A program made the translations under genes and the position numbers. The notes below the pieces were generated by a model. It saw only the letters and a program-made list of their open reading frames with translations. It did no database searches and had not been told where the DNA came from. This document shows positions 34,650 to 43,321 of a stretch of 64,000 nt of DNA, in pieces. Source of the stretch: Acidimicrobiaceae bacterium (GTDB taxonomy: Bacteria > Actinomycetota > Acidimicrobiia > Acidimicrobiales > RAAP-2); assembly GCA_003151235.1 (NCBI GenBank), contig PLWZ01000056.1:62001-126000 (forward strand). The letters run 5' to 3'. Numbering within the stretch: the stretch's first letter is position 1; each line of letters begins with the position of its first letter.

Positions 34650-35105
34650 TCAATGCGACAGGTAGTGCACGATGAACAGGGCTGCATAGACCGACAGCAA
34701 GGCCAGGGCGAGGACGAACGGGATTGCGAAGAGCGCCAAAGAGATGATGAAAACGCTCCGAGCCGGTCCGGACTTTGGTGTCCTTGGCCGTGAGCCTCGG
34801 GAGGCCGATGCCTTTCGCCATCTCGACGTGTTGGGTGACGCCAGCCAAGCGAACACCGCAGTAGATAGGAGTAGCGGCAACACGCCTGCTAAGAGCCAAG
34901 CCATGCGAGATCCGTACGTGCCGTTGGTCCAGACGACGCCAGCGACGAACACAATGAAAGCGCCGACGAAACAACCTATTGAGCACCCAAGGTAGATCGG
35001 CGTTGCTTTTACCCGGGCCGCAGTGCCACCCGTCGGATTCACAGATTGAACCGTACTGCCGACGATTACCGAGTTGGGCTGCCGGGGCTGACGGCGTACC
35101 AGCAA
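34650..35105 (-). CDS. Hypothetical membrane protein, three TM segments
   Basis: 151 aa in its longest form; the true start may be an internal GTG or ATG. Three hydrophobic stretches are clear: IYLGCSIGCFVGAFIVFVAG, AWLLAGVLPLLLSTAVFAWL and FALAL-type FIISLALFAIPFVLALALLS. Between the second and third lies a basic loop (RWRKASASRGSRPRTPKSGP). No family recognised. It is convergent with the PIG-L operon, so it is probably unrelated to it. Confidence 0.65.
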   Translation of the reverse strand: MLVRRQPRQPNSVIVGSTVQSVNPTGGTAARVKATPIYLGCSIGCFVGAFIVFVAGVVWTNGTYGSRMAWLLAGVLPLLLSTAVFAWLASPNTSRWRKASASRGSRPRTPKSGPARSVFIISLALFAIPFVLALALLSVYAALFIVHYLSH

Positions 35106-35378
35106 CCCCCCGGCTGTTTGTGAATCAGCCCCTTTGTGCCAAGAAAAGACTAGGTCTGGCCTTCGTCGTGGAAGCCAGGTTTACACGTAGTGCAGCTTCC
35201 CTGACGGGCCCGGCGGCGAGCCCAGAACAGGGTGTGGCCACGGTTCCTGCTGGGACGCAGAAGCTGGCCATGATGTCGAAGCCTGCCGCCTGCATCCAGT
35301 CGCGGCAGCTGCGCGCATCGTGATGACCACACCAAAGGGCCTGCACATTGACAACTCCAACGGATATAGCCTGCGACA

Positions 35379-36080
35379 ATGACCGACCCTGATCCCCACC
35401 AGGCATCAAGTGATTCGTCGGGGTCCGAACCTGCCAATTCGGCAGTCCTCGACTTCGCCGGGGTCCACCGGATGATCCGCGGTTACATCATCAAGATCGA
35501 TGCTGCGCTCAAGAACCCACGCAACGAGGCGGCATGGGCCAAGACCCTGGCAGGTCTCGTCCTTTTCGGAGTTGCCGGATTGCGTTTTCACCATCACGTC
35601 GAGGACGACGAGTATTGGCCGGCGCTCATCGCCAAAGGAGCCGACGCCAACCTTCTCGAGCCCCTCACTGGATCGCACCGCGATCTCGACGTGGTGCTGA
35701 ACCAGGTGGAGTCGGCGGCGCGACGCCTGACCGCATCACCAACGGACACCACGGCGATGGCTGCCCTCGCTGATCTCATGGCTCAATTTCGGGATCATGT
35801 TCGCCAACACCTCGATGAAGAAGAGCCGATCATCTTCCCACTGCTCGAGCAATACATCTCCGACACCGAGGCCCATGCCATGGCGGCTCGGGCAGCCAGG
35901 AACGCCCCCAAGAAGGGCATCTCTTGGATTATGGGTGGCGTGACCTACGCAATGACGCCCCCGGAGGCGGAGAACTTCCTGAGCGCCTTTCCAAAGGCGA
36001 TCATCTGGTTGCGCCCTTTGCTTCTCCGGACCTACCGCCGGAACTGCGCCACTTTGGGGATCGACCCGCAGTTCTCGTAG
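35379..36080 (+). CDS. Hemerythrin HHE domain protein
   Basis: 233 aa, ATG start. The di-iron ligand pattern of HHE proteins is present: H30 in GVHRMIRG, HHHVEDDEYW with its His and Glu, the middle HRDLDVVL, and HVRQHLDEEEPIIFPLLE. The C-terminal 70 residues (GISWIMGGVTYAMTPPEAEN, then WLRPLLLRTYRR) are typical of actinobacterial HHE proteins with an extra helical domain. It should bind O2, NO or peroxide at a di-iron site. It precedes a ferritin-fold protein on the same strand, about 240 bp away. Confidence 0.9.
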   Translation: MTDPDPHQASSDSSGSEPANSAVLDFAGVHRMIRGYIIKIDAALKNPRNEAAWAKTLAGLVLFGVAGLRFHHHVEDDEYWPALIAKGADANLLEPLTGSHRDLDVVLNQVESAARRLTASPTDTTAMAALADLMAQFRDHVRQHLDEEEPIIFPLLEQYISDTEAHAMAARAARNAPKKGISWIMGGVTYAMTPPEAENFLSAFPKAIIWLRPLLLRTYRRNCATLGIDPQFS

Positions 36081-36323
36081 TTGTCCTTGACCACCGCTCC
36101 CGACGCGTCAGGTGCACAAATCGGACTCAACCGTCCTAGGCACCCACCCGGCGAACGGGCTGGCGTTGGGCATCGCCCCTCTTGAGGTCACACCTGGACC
36201 TCGCGATTCCCTCAGTGACGCACAGCTCTTGTCGCTGACTGTCCCCACTACCGGTTCCTGGAACGATGTCAGTGCTGTCGCGCCGAGAACAGCGGCTGCC
36301 CGTCGAGCTATAGATTGCTTCGA

Positions 36324-37589
36324 ATGGCACCCGAGTCGACGATCGTTGTCGAGCGCCGCAAGGAGTTGACGTACCTTCTTTGCCAGGGAGCAGAGCTCGA
36401 ACACGGGCTGATGTGCCAGTATCTCTACGCTGCCTTCAGCTTAAAGACGAGACCTGGACCCGGGGTTCGGCCAGACCAGCTGGAGGCGATCGAACGGTGG
36501 CGATCGGTCATCCTCGCCATCTCGCGTGAGGAAATGCTCCATTGGTCGATGGTGCAGAACCTTCTGACGGCGGTCGGATCGGCTCCGTTCGTTAGCCGTC
36601 CCCACATGCCCCATCAAGCCAAGGGCTACCCACCCGGTGTGCAGCTCCGGCTCCTCCCATTCGGCGAAGCAGCGTTGCAGCATTTCGTCTACCTCGAGCG
36701 TCCCGAAGGCATGGAACTCTCGGATGCGGCCGGATTCGAGCACGATGGCCAGACGCTGACACCCATGACCGCGAACGAGATCGTGCCCCGGGGCCAGAAT
36801 TTCGCGACCCAAGGCGATCTCTACCGGTCGATCGAGACCGGGCTGGTTGAGCTGGCGCGCAAATTCGGCGAGGACCAACTCTTCATCGGTCCTGTGTTTC
36901 ATCAGACGGATGAAGAGACGTTCCGTTGGCCCGAGCTCGAGCCCATTGTTGATCTCGAAGGAGCGATCCGCGCCTTGGAGCGCATTGTCGAGAATGGAGA
37001 AGGCACCCGAGGCGAGTGGTCAACGGCGCACTTCGGCCGGTTCCTCGACGTGCTCCACGAGTACCAGGAAATGCAGAGCGACGACCTCCAATTCGAGCCG
37101 GCGCACCCGGTCGTCGCAGCTGGAATGCGGGCTGTCGAAGGCATAGAACCGGACGTCTACATCACCGATCGAACCACCGGGCTGACATCGGACCTGTTCA
37201 ATGCGATCTACGAGCTGTTGCTCCAGATGATCGCCCGGTACTTTGCCTTCGGGCATGAGACTTCACAGCAGCGCGCGGTGCTAGCTCGCGCCGCGGTGGA
37301 TCTGATGTTCAATTCGATCGATCCGCTCGGCCTTCTACTCGCAGAGCTCGACGTCGGTCCCGAGCACCCCGGCGCCACCGCGGGTGCGAACTTCCAGCTT
37401 CCGTACCGGGCCAACTTCCTGCTGCCTCACCGGCGTTCAGCGTGGATTCGCTTCGTCGAACGCCTTCGCGAACTTGCCGCGTTCGCGCACGATATTGGCC
37501 CGTTCCGGGGGGAGCAGGTGGTGCGTGGTGTCGCCGACGCGCTAGACAGCATGGCGACAGATCTGGCCGCGCATATCGAGGCCGTGTGA
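36324..37589 (+). CDS. Ferritin-like protein, VioB/iminophenylpyruvate dimer synthase-type domain
   Basis: 421 aa from ATG (MAPESTIVVERRKELTY); a TTG three codons upstream is less likely. The N-terminal ferritin-like four-helix domain has GAELEHGLMCQYLYAAFSLK (E26, H27) and ISREEMLHWSMVQNLLTAVG (E69, E70, H73), the di-iron ligand arrangement of the VioB/RebD N-terminal domain family. The C-terminal half contains LFNAIYELLLQMIARYFAFG and more helices. There is no VioB C-terminal domain and no tryptophan-dimer pathway nearby. The protein may be an oxidase or an iron protein; the substrate is unknown. The preceding hemerythrin gene suggests a shared O2/iron theme. Confidence 0.8.
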   Translation: MAPESTIVVERRKELTYLLCQGAELEHGLMCQYLYAAFSLKTRPGPGVRPDQLEAIERWRSVILAISREEMLHWSMVQNLLTAVGSAPFVSRPHMPHQAKGYPPGVQLRLLPFGEAALQHFVYLERPEGMELSDAAGFEHDGQTLTPMTANEIVPRGQNFATQGDLYRSIETGLVELARKFGEDQLFIGPVFHQTDEETFRWPELEPIVDLEGAIRALERIVENGEGTRGEWSTAHFGRFLDVLHEYQEMQSDDLQFEPAHPVVAAGMRAVEGIEPDVYITDRTTGLTSDLFNAIYELLLQMIARYFAFGHETSQQRAVLARAAVDLMFNSIDPLGLLLAELDVGPEHPGATAGANFQLPYRANFLLPHRRSAWIRFVERLRELAAFAHDIGPFRGEQVVRGVADALDSMATDLAAHIEAV

Positions 37590-37659
37590 CAACGCCAAAC
37601 TTCAAAGCGAACGCGCTGTCCGATCCACCGTGTCAAACGGGGGTTCCTGAACACTCCGT

Positions 37660-37978
37660 CTATCTACTGGCCTGGGTGCCGGCTGTCGGAAACGAGCGAC
37701 AGGCCCACCGTGGGATGGTCACCAAACAGGACTGCACGACACCGACAGCCTCTCGCAACGCATTCGCTATCCGATTCACGGGTGGCGGTCCCCTTTCCGC
37801 CCAGGGGTCCTGCCGAGTCGCCTGAGTTCGGCCGAGTACGGCGAAGTGAGCGCCTTCCGCCGCCAACACCAACGCGACCCCTCGACCGACGTCCTGACCA
37901 CAGCCAGTGACGATCGCTGGCCGTTGCTCAAGCTGCGTCCCACGCGACTCGTACCGATGCGGGGCCGCGCAAGATCAC
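37660..37978 (-). pseudogene. Short-chain dehydrogenase N-terminal remnant
   Basis: In one minus-strand frame, without a start codon in context, the sequence reads PAIVTGCGQDVGRGVALVLA followed by AEGAHFAVLGRTQ. This is the opening Rossmann unit of a short-chain dehydrogenase (TGxGxxxG). After GRTQ the family pattern is lost and the frame ends at 37660, so only about 45 codons are recognisable. It adjoins a second gene fragment on the same strand. It is not expected to make a functional protein. Confidence 0.5.
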
Positions 37979-38178
37979 CCCTCTAACGCAAGGTTTCTTC
38001 GAGCAACCTCATGTTCGGAAGCCGGCTCAGCACCTGCCCCCCTATGGCATGCAAACGGCCGGCCGGCCTGCACCGCCATCTCGGGAAGCAGGAGAACATT
38101 CGTTGGGACTTCTGGAGTGAAGGTGGCCCGATGGGCAAGGTGGATTGCCCCGCTGACCCTGAAGGATGCCGCGACCAA
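37975..38178 (-). pseudogene. DoxX-like gene remnant, paralogue of the gene at 54365
   Basis: The frame reads VAASFRVSGAIHLAHRATFT and PEVP, then decays. The intact DoxX-like protein at 54365-54787 reads VAAAFTVSGVIHLAHPATFT PIVP at the same place. The similarity is also visible in DNA: 38115-38160 and 54665-54711 agree at most positions. The remaining two thirds of the family (three more membrane segments) are missing. It lies head to tail with the SDR remnant. Confidence 0.65.
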
Positions 38179-38327
38179 TCCAGGGGAAGTACTGGCAGTA
38201 GCGAGCGGACCGCCCCACGGCCGCCGCTGGTTGCCCTAACGAGTCACCTTGGCAGTTCGCGTCTTGAGGTTGACGATTCCCCACGGTTGACCGACTCGTG
38301 AAACCAAGGAGCCGTAGACTTGTACCG

Positions 38328-38714
38328 ATGACTGACGATGATGACCGCTCGTCAATCATCGAGTGCGAGCTTCGACTGCATTCGGGGCGTCCGGCCGATA
38401 GAGCAACTGGAGAGTTGACGTGGGCCGATTGGTCGGAAACTGTTGTCGGTCACGCGGTTACATTCCAAGCCATAGTGAATACGGCAATGGGGACTTGGAA
38501 TGGTCCACTACCCCCTGGAGTGGAAGTCGCCCCGCCACAAGCATTGGACGATCCGCACTGGACCGTGTTTCTTCCCGCAAGTAGGGGCGTTCCAATCATC
38601 GTTGGCCAAGTTGGCCGTGCGCTAGCGACCGGAGAAGCCTTTACTTTGGCTCCAGCCGAACCTGGAAACTGGACAGCGAACGTGGTTTTCGACGGGGCGA
38701 TTGTCACCGACTAG
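38328..38714 (+). CDS. Hypothetical protein, 128 aa
   Basis: Start at the ATG giving MTDDDDRSSIIECELRLHSG; a longer frame starts 30 bases earlier. It is an acidic, beta-rich soluble protein without cysteine clusters or membrane segments. The segment GVEVAPPQALDDPHWTVFLP and the Pro/Gly turns suggest a small barrel. Codon use is less GC-biased than its neighbours (for example TTACATTC, CAATCATC), so it may be acquired. Not recognised; no operon partner, since the next gene is convergent. Confidence 0.5.
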   Translation: MTDDDDRSSIIECELRLHSGRPADRATGELTWADWSETVVGHAVTFQAIVNTAMGTWNGPLPPGVEVAPPQALDDPHWTVFLPASRGVPIIVGQVGRALATGEAFTLAPAEPGNWTANVVFDGAIVTD

Positions 38715-38748
38715 GAGCCAGAGCGGTTAAACCGCACGATCATCTCCG

Positions 38749-38937
38749 TCAATCGAGATCGTCAATTAGATCGAGATCGTCAATTAGGAGGAGCGGAGCC
38801 ATTTCTCCTTGCCGAGAACGAACTCCCTCATCGCTGAGCACACGATCGTCCACCCCGTCCGGGAACTCATCCGTCAAGGTCTGTGCCAGCGTCTCGGCCA
38901 CCTGCTCGCCTGCATCTGCACAGAGGTCCGATGTCAC
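38749..38937 (-). CDS. Small acidic protein with duplicated LIDDLD end
   Basis: 62 aa from a GTG placed 7 bases after GAGGAGGG, a very good ribosome site. The protein reads VTSDLCADAGEQVAETLAQT, then LTDEFPDGVDDRVLSDEG, and ends LLLIDDLDLIDDLD. It is strongly acidic. The final LIDDLD is repeated because of an 18-base tandem duplication at 38753-38788. Not recognised. The ribosome site and acidic helical composition support it, but it could be a non-functional frame. Confidence 0.45.
   Translation of the reverse strand: MTSDLCADAGEQVAETLAQTLTDEFPDGVDDRVLSDEGVRSRQGEMAPLLLIDDLDLIDDLD
38753..38788. repeat. 18-bp tandem duplication
   Basis: ATCGAGATCGTCAATTAG occurs twice back to back (38753-38770 and 38771-38788), identical copies. 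It lies at the 3' end of the small acidic protein gene and keeps the frame. Confidence 0.95.
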
Positions 38938-39369
38938 GATCAATCCCTCCTCGTCCCCAGACGGGAAGACGCTGGCATCATCGAGGCACCGAAACTCTTT
39001 TTCGGAGGACTTGGCGGCCGGCGAGCTATCGAGAGCTGGTACGCGGGACACCCCATGTGGGTTGTAGAGGTGGGCAGCCGAAACAGGCCGGGGCGGCCCC
39101 TGGCCCGAGCGTGCCAGTCTGGTCCGCGAACGGTCAGAGCCTTCCCTGCGCGGCGAATGACGGGCTGTGGCTCGTGACGAGGCTTTCGAAGAACCCGGTC
39201 GAGATCGCTTCACCGCTCTTCCCGGTCGATCAACGGCCCAGCGACTACGCCCAGGTCGATTGGACTGGCCAGTTCGATTGGTGGTCGTCGTAACGACCCA
39301 ATGACATCCACTCGAATCCCCTCCGATTATCTCTCTGGATTCATCGGTTGGAGTAGCTTGAACCGAGCC
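38938..39369. other. Intergenic region, no gene seen
   Basis: 432 bp upstream of the DrrAB-type exporter. Frames on both strands are open but lack ribosome sites. The ATP-binding protein frame could begin at 39301. The region should hold the promoter of the exporter. Confidence 0.35.
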
Positions 39370-40362
39370 ATGACCGATACTGCCATTGGCCGACTCGCCA
39401 ACTCGGCGGGCGCTCCCGACTACGCCATCCGCACCGTCGACCTGACCAAGGTCTACCAAGGCACGGACTTTCGGGCTGTCGACGAACTCAGTCTCACCGT
39501 TGGCGCTGGCGAGATCTTCGGCCTCCTCGGCCCCAACGGTGCAGGGAAAACAACGACTGCCGGAATCCTCACTACCCGCGTCATCCCCACCTCCGGGCAG
39601 GCATTCGTCGGTGGAATCGACGTCGTGGCACATCCAACACTCGCGAAACAGATCCTGGGGATCGTCAGCCAGGAGAACACTCTTGACCGCCAGCTTTCGG
39701 TGTGGGAAAACCTCTATTTTCACGGGCGGCTCTTCGACATGGGTGCGCGTGAATCGCGTCGGGAGGCAGACCGACTACTGGAGCAATTCCAGCTCTCCAA
39801 TTTTGCCAAGGCTTCTGTCTACGCCCTGTCGGGTGGGATGGCGCAGCGCCTCATGGTGGCCCGAGCAATATTCCACCGCCCCGCGGTCCTTTTCCTCGAT
39901 GAACCGACAGCCGGCCTCGACCCACAGGGTCGCCTCGCACTCTGGGACCTTCTCCGCGAGCTCAATGCCGAAGGACAGACCATCCTTCTCACTACCCACT
40001 ACATGGAGGAAGCAGATCAGCTCTGTGGACGCGTCGCGATCATGGATCACGGACGGGTCCTGGCCCTCGACACGCCGGCGGAGCTAAAGCGAGGCGTTGG
40101 CGCCGACACGATTGTCAACATAAAGACGACCGGCGACCCTCACCTCCTGGCTGGAGTACTGGTGAAGGACATCGAGGGAGTGACCCGCACTCGCGAAGTC
40201 CAAAGCGGACTCGAGATCGGCGTCAAAGGTTCCGATCGAATTGTCCCTCGTATCGTCAACAGTGCCGAGGGCGCCGGGTTCGATGTGGTTGAGCTATCGG
40301 TCGCTGAACCGAGCCTCGAGACGGTGTTCATCGGCCTTACCGGCAAAGAGCTGCGCGACTGA
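39370..40362 (+). CDS. ABC-2 exporter ATP-binding protein, DrrA-like
   Basis: 330 aa from the ATG giving MTDTAIGRLANSAG; an ATG at 39301 would add 23 residues, and neither has a good ribosome site. Complete ATPase: Walker A GPNGAGKTTT, Q-loop VSQENTLD, signature LSGGMAQR, Walker B VLFLDEPTAGLDP and LLTTHYMEEAD. The C-terminal extension (VSVAEPSLETVFIGLTGKEL-like ending VAEPSLETVF) is that of DrrA/daunorubicin-type exporters. The permease gene starts within its stop codon. Confidence 0.93.
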   Translation: MTDTAIGRLANSAGAPDYAIRTVDLTKVYQGTDFRAVDELSLTVGAGEIFGLLGPNGAGKTTTAGILTTRVIPTSGQAFVGGIDVVAHPTLAKQILGIVSQENTLDRQLSVWENLYFHGRLFDMGARESRREADRLLEQFQLSNFAKASVYALSGGMAQRLMVARAIFHRPAVLFLDEPTAGLDPQGRLALWDLLRELNAEGQTILLTTHYMEEADQLCGRVAIMDHGRVLALDTPAELKRGVGADTIVNIKTTGDPHLLAGVLVKDIEGVTRTREVQSGLEIGVKGSDRIVPRIVNSAEGAGFDVVELSVAEPSLETVFIGLTGKELRD

Positions 40363-41237
40363 TGATTTCTGACGTTTCTGCGACGCCACGCACCATCGAG
40401 CTACACCCCCCACGGTCAGCCTTCGGAGCGAGCAGAGTCACGCTCGCGGCCCTACTGCTGCGCGACTTCGTTGTGTTGAAGAAGAATTTGGGCGAGTTCG
40501 TGATTCGTACCCTGATCCAGCCGTTCCTGCTGTGCTTCGTTTTCCTGTTCATCTTCCCGAAAATCGGCCAGGGTATCGGAGGTCATGGGGCGGCGGCGGA
40601 GTCCGGATTCGCGACCGTGCTTGTGCCTGGCGTCGTCGGCCTCTCCATCATGTTCCAAGGCGTGCAGTCCATCGCCCTGACCATGGCTCAGGAGTTTGGT
40701 TTCACCCGCGAGATCGAGGATCGCGTCCAGGCGCCGTGCCCCATCTGGTTGGTGGCGGTCGAGAAGGTCCTGTCCGGGACGGTGCAGGGTCTCATTTCGG
40801 CTGCGATCGTCTTGCCGATCGCCTCAGTCGTTCATGCAGCAGGCGCAGAGGCCAACATTTCCCTTCACTGGTGGATAATCCTTACGCTCGTGCCGCTGTC
40901 GTGTGTCGCGATGGGATCACTCGGACTGGTTCTCGGAACGTCTTTCGAGGCACGAAATATCGGTCTCATGTTCGGCTTCGTGATACTCCCGATCACGTTC
41001 CTCGGCGGTACCTACTACCAATGGACGAGGCTCAATCCTGTGAAGCTTGGCGGGTGGCACTGGCTTCAGACCATCGTGCTGATAAATCCGCTTATCTATA
41101 TGAACGAGGGCATGCGAGCTGCCTTCACTCAGGCGTCGCACATGCATCTCTACATCATCTATCCGGTGTTGGTTGGATTCTGTGCATTGTTTCTCAGCAT
41201 TGGATTGCGCAACTTCCGGCGAAAGGTTCTGTCCTGA
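40362..41237 (+). CDS. ABC-2 exporter permease, DrrB-like
   Basis: 291 aa. The ATG uses the last base of the preceding TGA (TGATG). Six hydrophobic segments, beginning FVIRTLIQPFLLCFVFLFIF and including GLMFGFVILPITFLGGTYYQ, which is the conserved ABC2 region near the fifth segment. With the ATPase it makes a two-gene exporter for a hydrophobic or glycosylated compound. Nothing in the vicinity identifies the substrate. Confidence 0.92.
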   Translation: MISDVSATPRTIELHPPRSAFGASRVTLAALLLRDFVVLKKNLGEFVIRTLIQPFLLCFVFLFIFPKIGQGIGGHGAAAESGFATVLVPGVVGLSIMFQGVQSIALTMAQEFGFTREIEDRVQAPCPIWLVAVEKVLSGTVQGLISAAIVLPIASVVHAAGAEANISLHWWIILTLVPLSCVAMGSLGLVLGTSFEARNIGLMFGFVILPITFLGGTYYQWTRLNPVKLGGWHWLQTIVLINPLIYMNEGMRAAFTQASHMHLYIIYPVLVGFCALFLSIGLRNFRRKVLS

Positions 41238-41253
41238 TCCGCCAACATTCGTA

Positions 41254-41271
41254 AACGCCGATGGCGGTGTT
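41254..41271 (+). terminator. Short hairpin after the exporter operon
   Basis: AACGCCG (41254-41260) pairs with CGGTGTT (41265-41271) around ATGG, including one G-U pair, and is followed by CTCTC. It lies 16 bases after the permease stop, between convergent genes. It is weak evidence only. Confidence 0.3.
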
Positions 41272-41353
41272 CTCTCGGTGATGGTTGTACCGATCTGAGC
41301 GGTCCGAGACTGTGACGCGCCTGCTAGCGGAATCGCGGACCTTTGACCTGCGG

Positions 41354-41998
41354 CTAGGTCGCGGATTGGGTCGATCGTCCTGGGTGCAACGCCGAAGCTC
41401 CCTCCGGCCCGGGAACTTCGACCACGGGATCTCCGCGATCATCGAACTCTGTTTTCAGGGCCCGCGACATAACGGCGTGCTGAAGGTACAGGGCGGTGAT
41501 GTAGGTCAGCTCGAGGATCTCCTCGTCGCTCAGCCGCTCCTGAAGCGCGCTAAACAGCGCGTCGGGAACACGGCCATGTTCATAGACGAGGCAGTCGGTG
41601 TACGCGAGGACCAGGCGCTCCATCTCGTCGTAGCAGGTTGCCACCGACCAGTTGGGGATCGACCGGATCTTCTCCTCGGCCACACCGAGGTCCCGCATGG
41701 ACTTGCAGTGCTGGGAGAAGACGAACTGGCTCCCCGCCGCCCATCCAGCGCGGATCTGGCCTAACTCGCGCAGTACCGGATCTAGTCGCCGTTTCGGGCT
41801 CTGGTACAGCGCGAAACCCGAAACGGCGTGTTCAAAGACGTCTGGGACGAGAGCAAACACGGTCCACCAGTCACCGGGCGAGCCTGTCCACGTGCCCGGT
41901 TGGGCAACCGGATCCCGCCCCTCGAAGAGGAAGTCGTACATGTTCGTGATGATGGGCGCGCCCGCCTCTGCTTTCGGCACTTGACGCAGTCGGGGCAC
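41354..41998 (-). CDS. Carboxymuconolactone decarboxylase-like (AhpD fold) protein
   Basis: 214 aa, GTG start 9 bases after the stop of the upstream VOC gene. It has the all-helical CMD/AhpD fold: LRELGQIRAGWAAGSQFVFS, HCKSMRDLGVAEEK and TYITALYLQHAVMSRAL. In the position of the AhpD CxxC only a single Cys remains (QHCKSM), so peroxidase activity through a dithiol is unlikely. It probably acts with the adjacent VOC protein in breakdown of an aromatic or lactone compound; that pairing is inferred from the operon. Confidence 0.85.
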   Translation of the reverse strand: MPRLRQVPKAEAGAPIITNMYDFLFEGRDPVAQPGTWTGSPGDWWTVFALVPDVFEHAVSGFALYQSPKRRLDPVLRELGQIRAGWAAGSQFVFSQHCKSMRDLGVAEEKIRSIPNWSVATCYDEMERLVLAYTDCLVYEHGRVPDALFSALQERLSDEEILELTYITALYLQHAVMSRALKTEFDDRGDPVVEVPGPEGASALHPGRSTQSAT

Positions 41999-42007
41999 CC
42001 TCCCCCC

Positions 42008-42562
42008 TCAGGAGTTGACGCGCTCGACGAGCGGGGCAGGGTCATGCGCCACATCACCATCCCTGAGAACCCGGGTCCAGGAGGCAAATTCGAGAAGGAT
42101 CCCGTCGGGGTCCTGGAAGTAGACGGACCGCACAAACACTCCCGGATGCATGGTGTCGCTGACGCCGAACTCGCTGTCGTCGTGATTGATGACCTCACTG
42201 CACTCGACCCCAGCGGCCACAAGGCGTCCCTTGTACTCGTCGATCCGCTCCGGCGCGACGGTGAACGCCACGTGGTTCATAGAGCCGATGGCACTCGTGA
42301 GATCACCTTTATCGGGGCGGGCGGCGGGTGCCGATATGCCGGGGATCCCCTCGGGAGCTCGGGGGAACCAGAAGAAGGCGAGACAGTCGCCTCCCCCGCA
42401 ATCGAAGAAGAAGTGCTGGCCCATGCCTTCGGGTAACTGGATCGTTTTGACCAGTCGCATTCCGAGCACGTTCGTATAGAAGTCGACCGTGCGGCCCATA
42501 TCCCGACATACGAGCGCCAAGTGGTGGACACCCCCGAACTCGAATTGTTTGTGGTCCTCCAT
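42008..42562 (-). CDS. VOC-family dioxygenase/glyoxalase-like protein
   Basis: 184 aa, ATG start. A single VOC domain with the metal-binding pattern: VHHLALVCRDM (His), MNHVAFTV (His) and DPDGILLEFASW (Glu). FYTNVLGMRLVKT is the usual first motif after the strand. The complete 2-His/1-Glu set supports metal-dependent catalysis, such as extradiol cleavage or glyoxalase-type isomerisation. It leads the two-gene unit with the CMD protein. Confidence 0.9.
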   Translation of the reverse strand: MEDHKQFEFGGVHHLALVCRDMGRTVDFYTNVLGMRLVKTIQLPEGMGQHFFFDCGGGDCLAFFWFPRAPEGIPGISAPAARPDKGDLTSAIGSMNHVAFTVAPERIDEYKGRLVAAGVECSEVINHDDSEFGVSDTMHPGVFVRSVYFQDPDGILLEFASWTRVLRDGDVAHDPAPLVERVNS

Positions 42563-42726
42563 GCAACAGACCCCCGCTGTGAAGTGTTCGAACCACTCTA
42601 GATCCTGCGCGGAATATCGTCCTGATCGCCGTCAACGTCGTCGAGTCCACGCTGACTTTCCGTCTCGAAGTAAGTCGCAGCGCGGAGAGCGTGGGCCTGG
42701 TTCCGGCCCGGACATGGTCCGTTGGG

Positions 42727-43116
42727 TTAACCGACGAAGGTGTGAATCTGCTTGACGAGCTTGTCCTCGATCTCAAGGTTCCAAGCGGTCTCGCCCACGT
42801 CAACGAGGAGAAACAGGTCGGAGAGCAGCAGCGTCTCGATGGCCGCGGTTGCAAGGTGCTGCAGCCACTTGCCAATGCCGACGCGCACCACGCAGTCATC
42901 CGACGATCCCGACACGGTGATCGTCAGGGCTCGGTCGGCGTCGATCACATGGGCCAAGAATTTGCCTTTCTTGGCCTGGAGAACGATCCCGTGGTCGCTG
43001 GGGGTGGAGGTCTGCACGGTGAAGCCGTCAGACTTCAGGTACTCCTCGATCTTCGATTGCAGGGACGCCAGGTCGACATGCTTGCCCTGGAACTGCAAGG
43101 TCTTCTCACCTATCAA
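42727..43116 (-). CDS. Hypothetical protein, 129 aa
   Basis: The best start is a TTG 5 bases after GAGAGGAG, giving an N-terminus of (M)IGEKTLQFQGKHVDLASLQS; the frame is open further but without any site. It looks like a soluble alpha/beta protein (KIEEYLKSDGFTVQTSTPSD, VLQAKKGKFLAHVIDADRAL) with a C-terminal helix (NLEIEDKLVKQIHTF). No membrane segment apart from the moderately hydrophobic AAIETLLLSDLFLLVDVG. I do not recognise the family. Confidence 0.65.
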   Translation of the reverse strand: MIGEKTLQFQGKHVDLASLQSKIEEYLKSDGFTVQTSTPSDHGIVLQAKKGKFLAHVIDADRALTITVSGSSDDCVVRVGIGKWLQHLATAAIETLLLSDLFLLVDVGETAWNLEIEDKLVKQIHTFVG

Positions 43117-43321
43117 TTGGGCTCCTCTCGGGCCGTGGGGGCGAGCATGGCCGCCCACCACTCCGAGCGCCCGCGGATGGAGTGCTCACCATGGAGGCTA
43201 CCGGTGCCCTCCGGTGTCGTGGTCTCGGCCCGGTTCCGTGATCGGCTGCGGTGTGGCTCAGGGCGCCAGGCGGTCCAAGCCGTCCGATTCTCGGGCTCTA
43301 CCGGCGATCGCAGATTGTCCA

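Noticed and set aside
38809-39177. 122-codon plus-strand frame in the gap before the DrrA-like gene
   Set aside because: No ribosome site, mixed composition, and it overlaps the better supported small acidic gene on the other strand.
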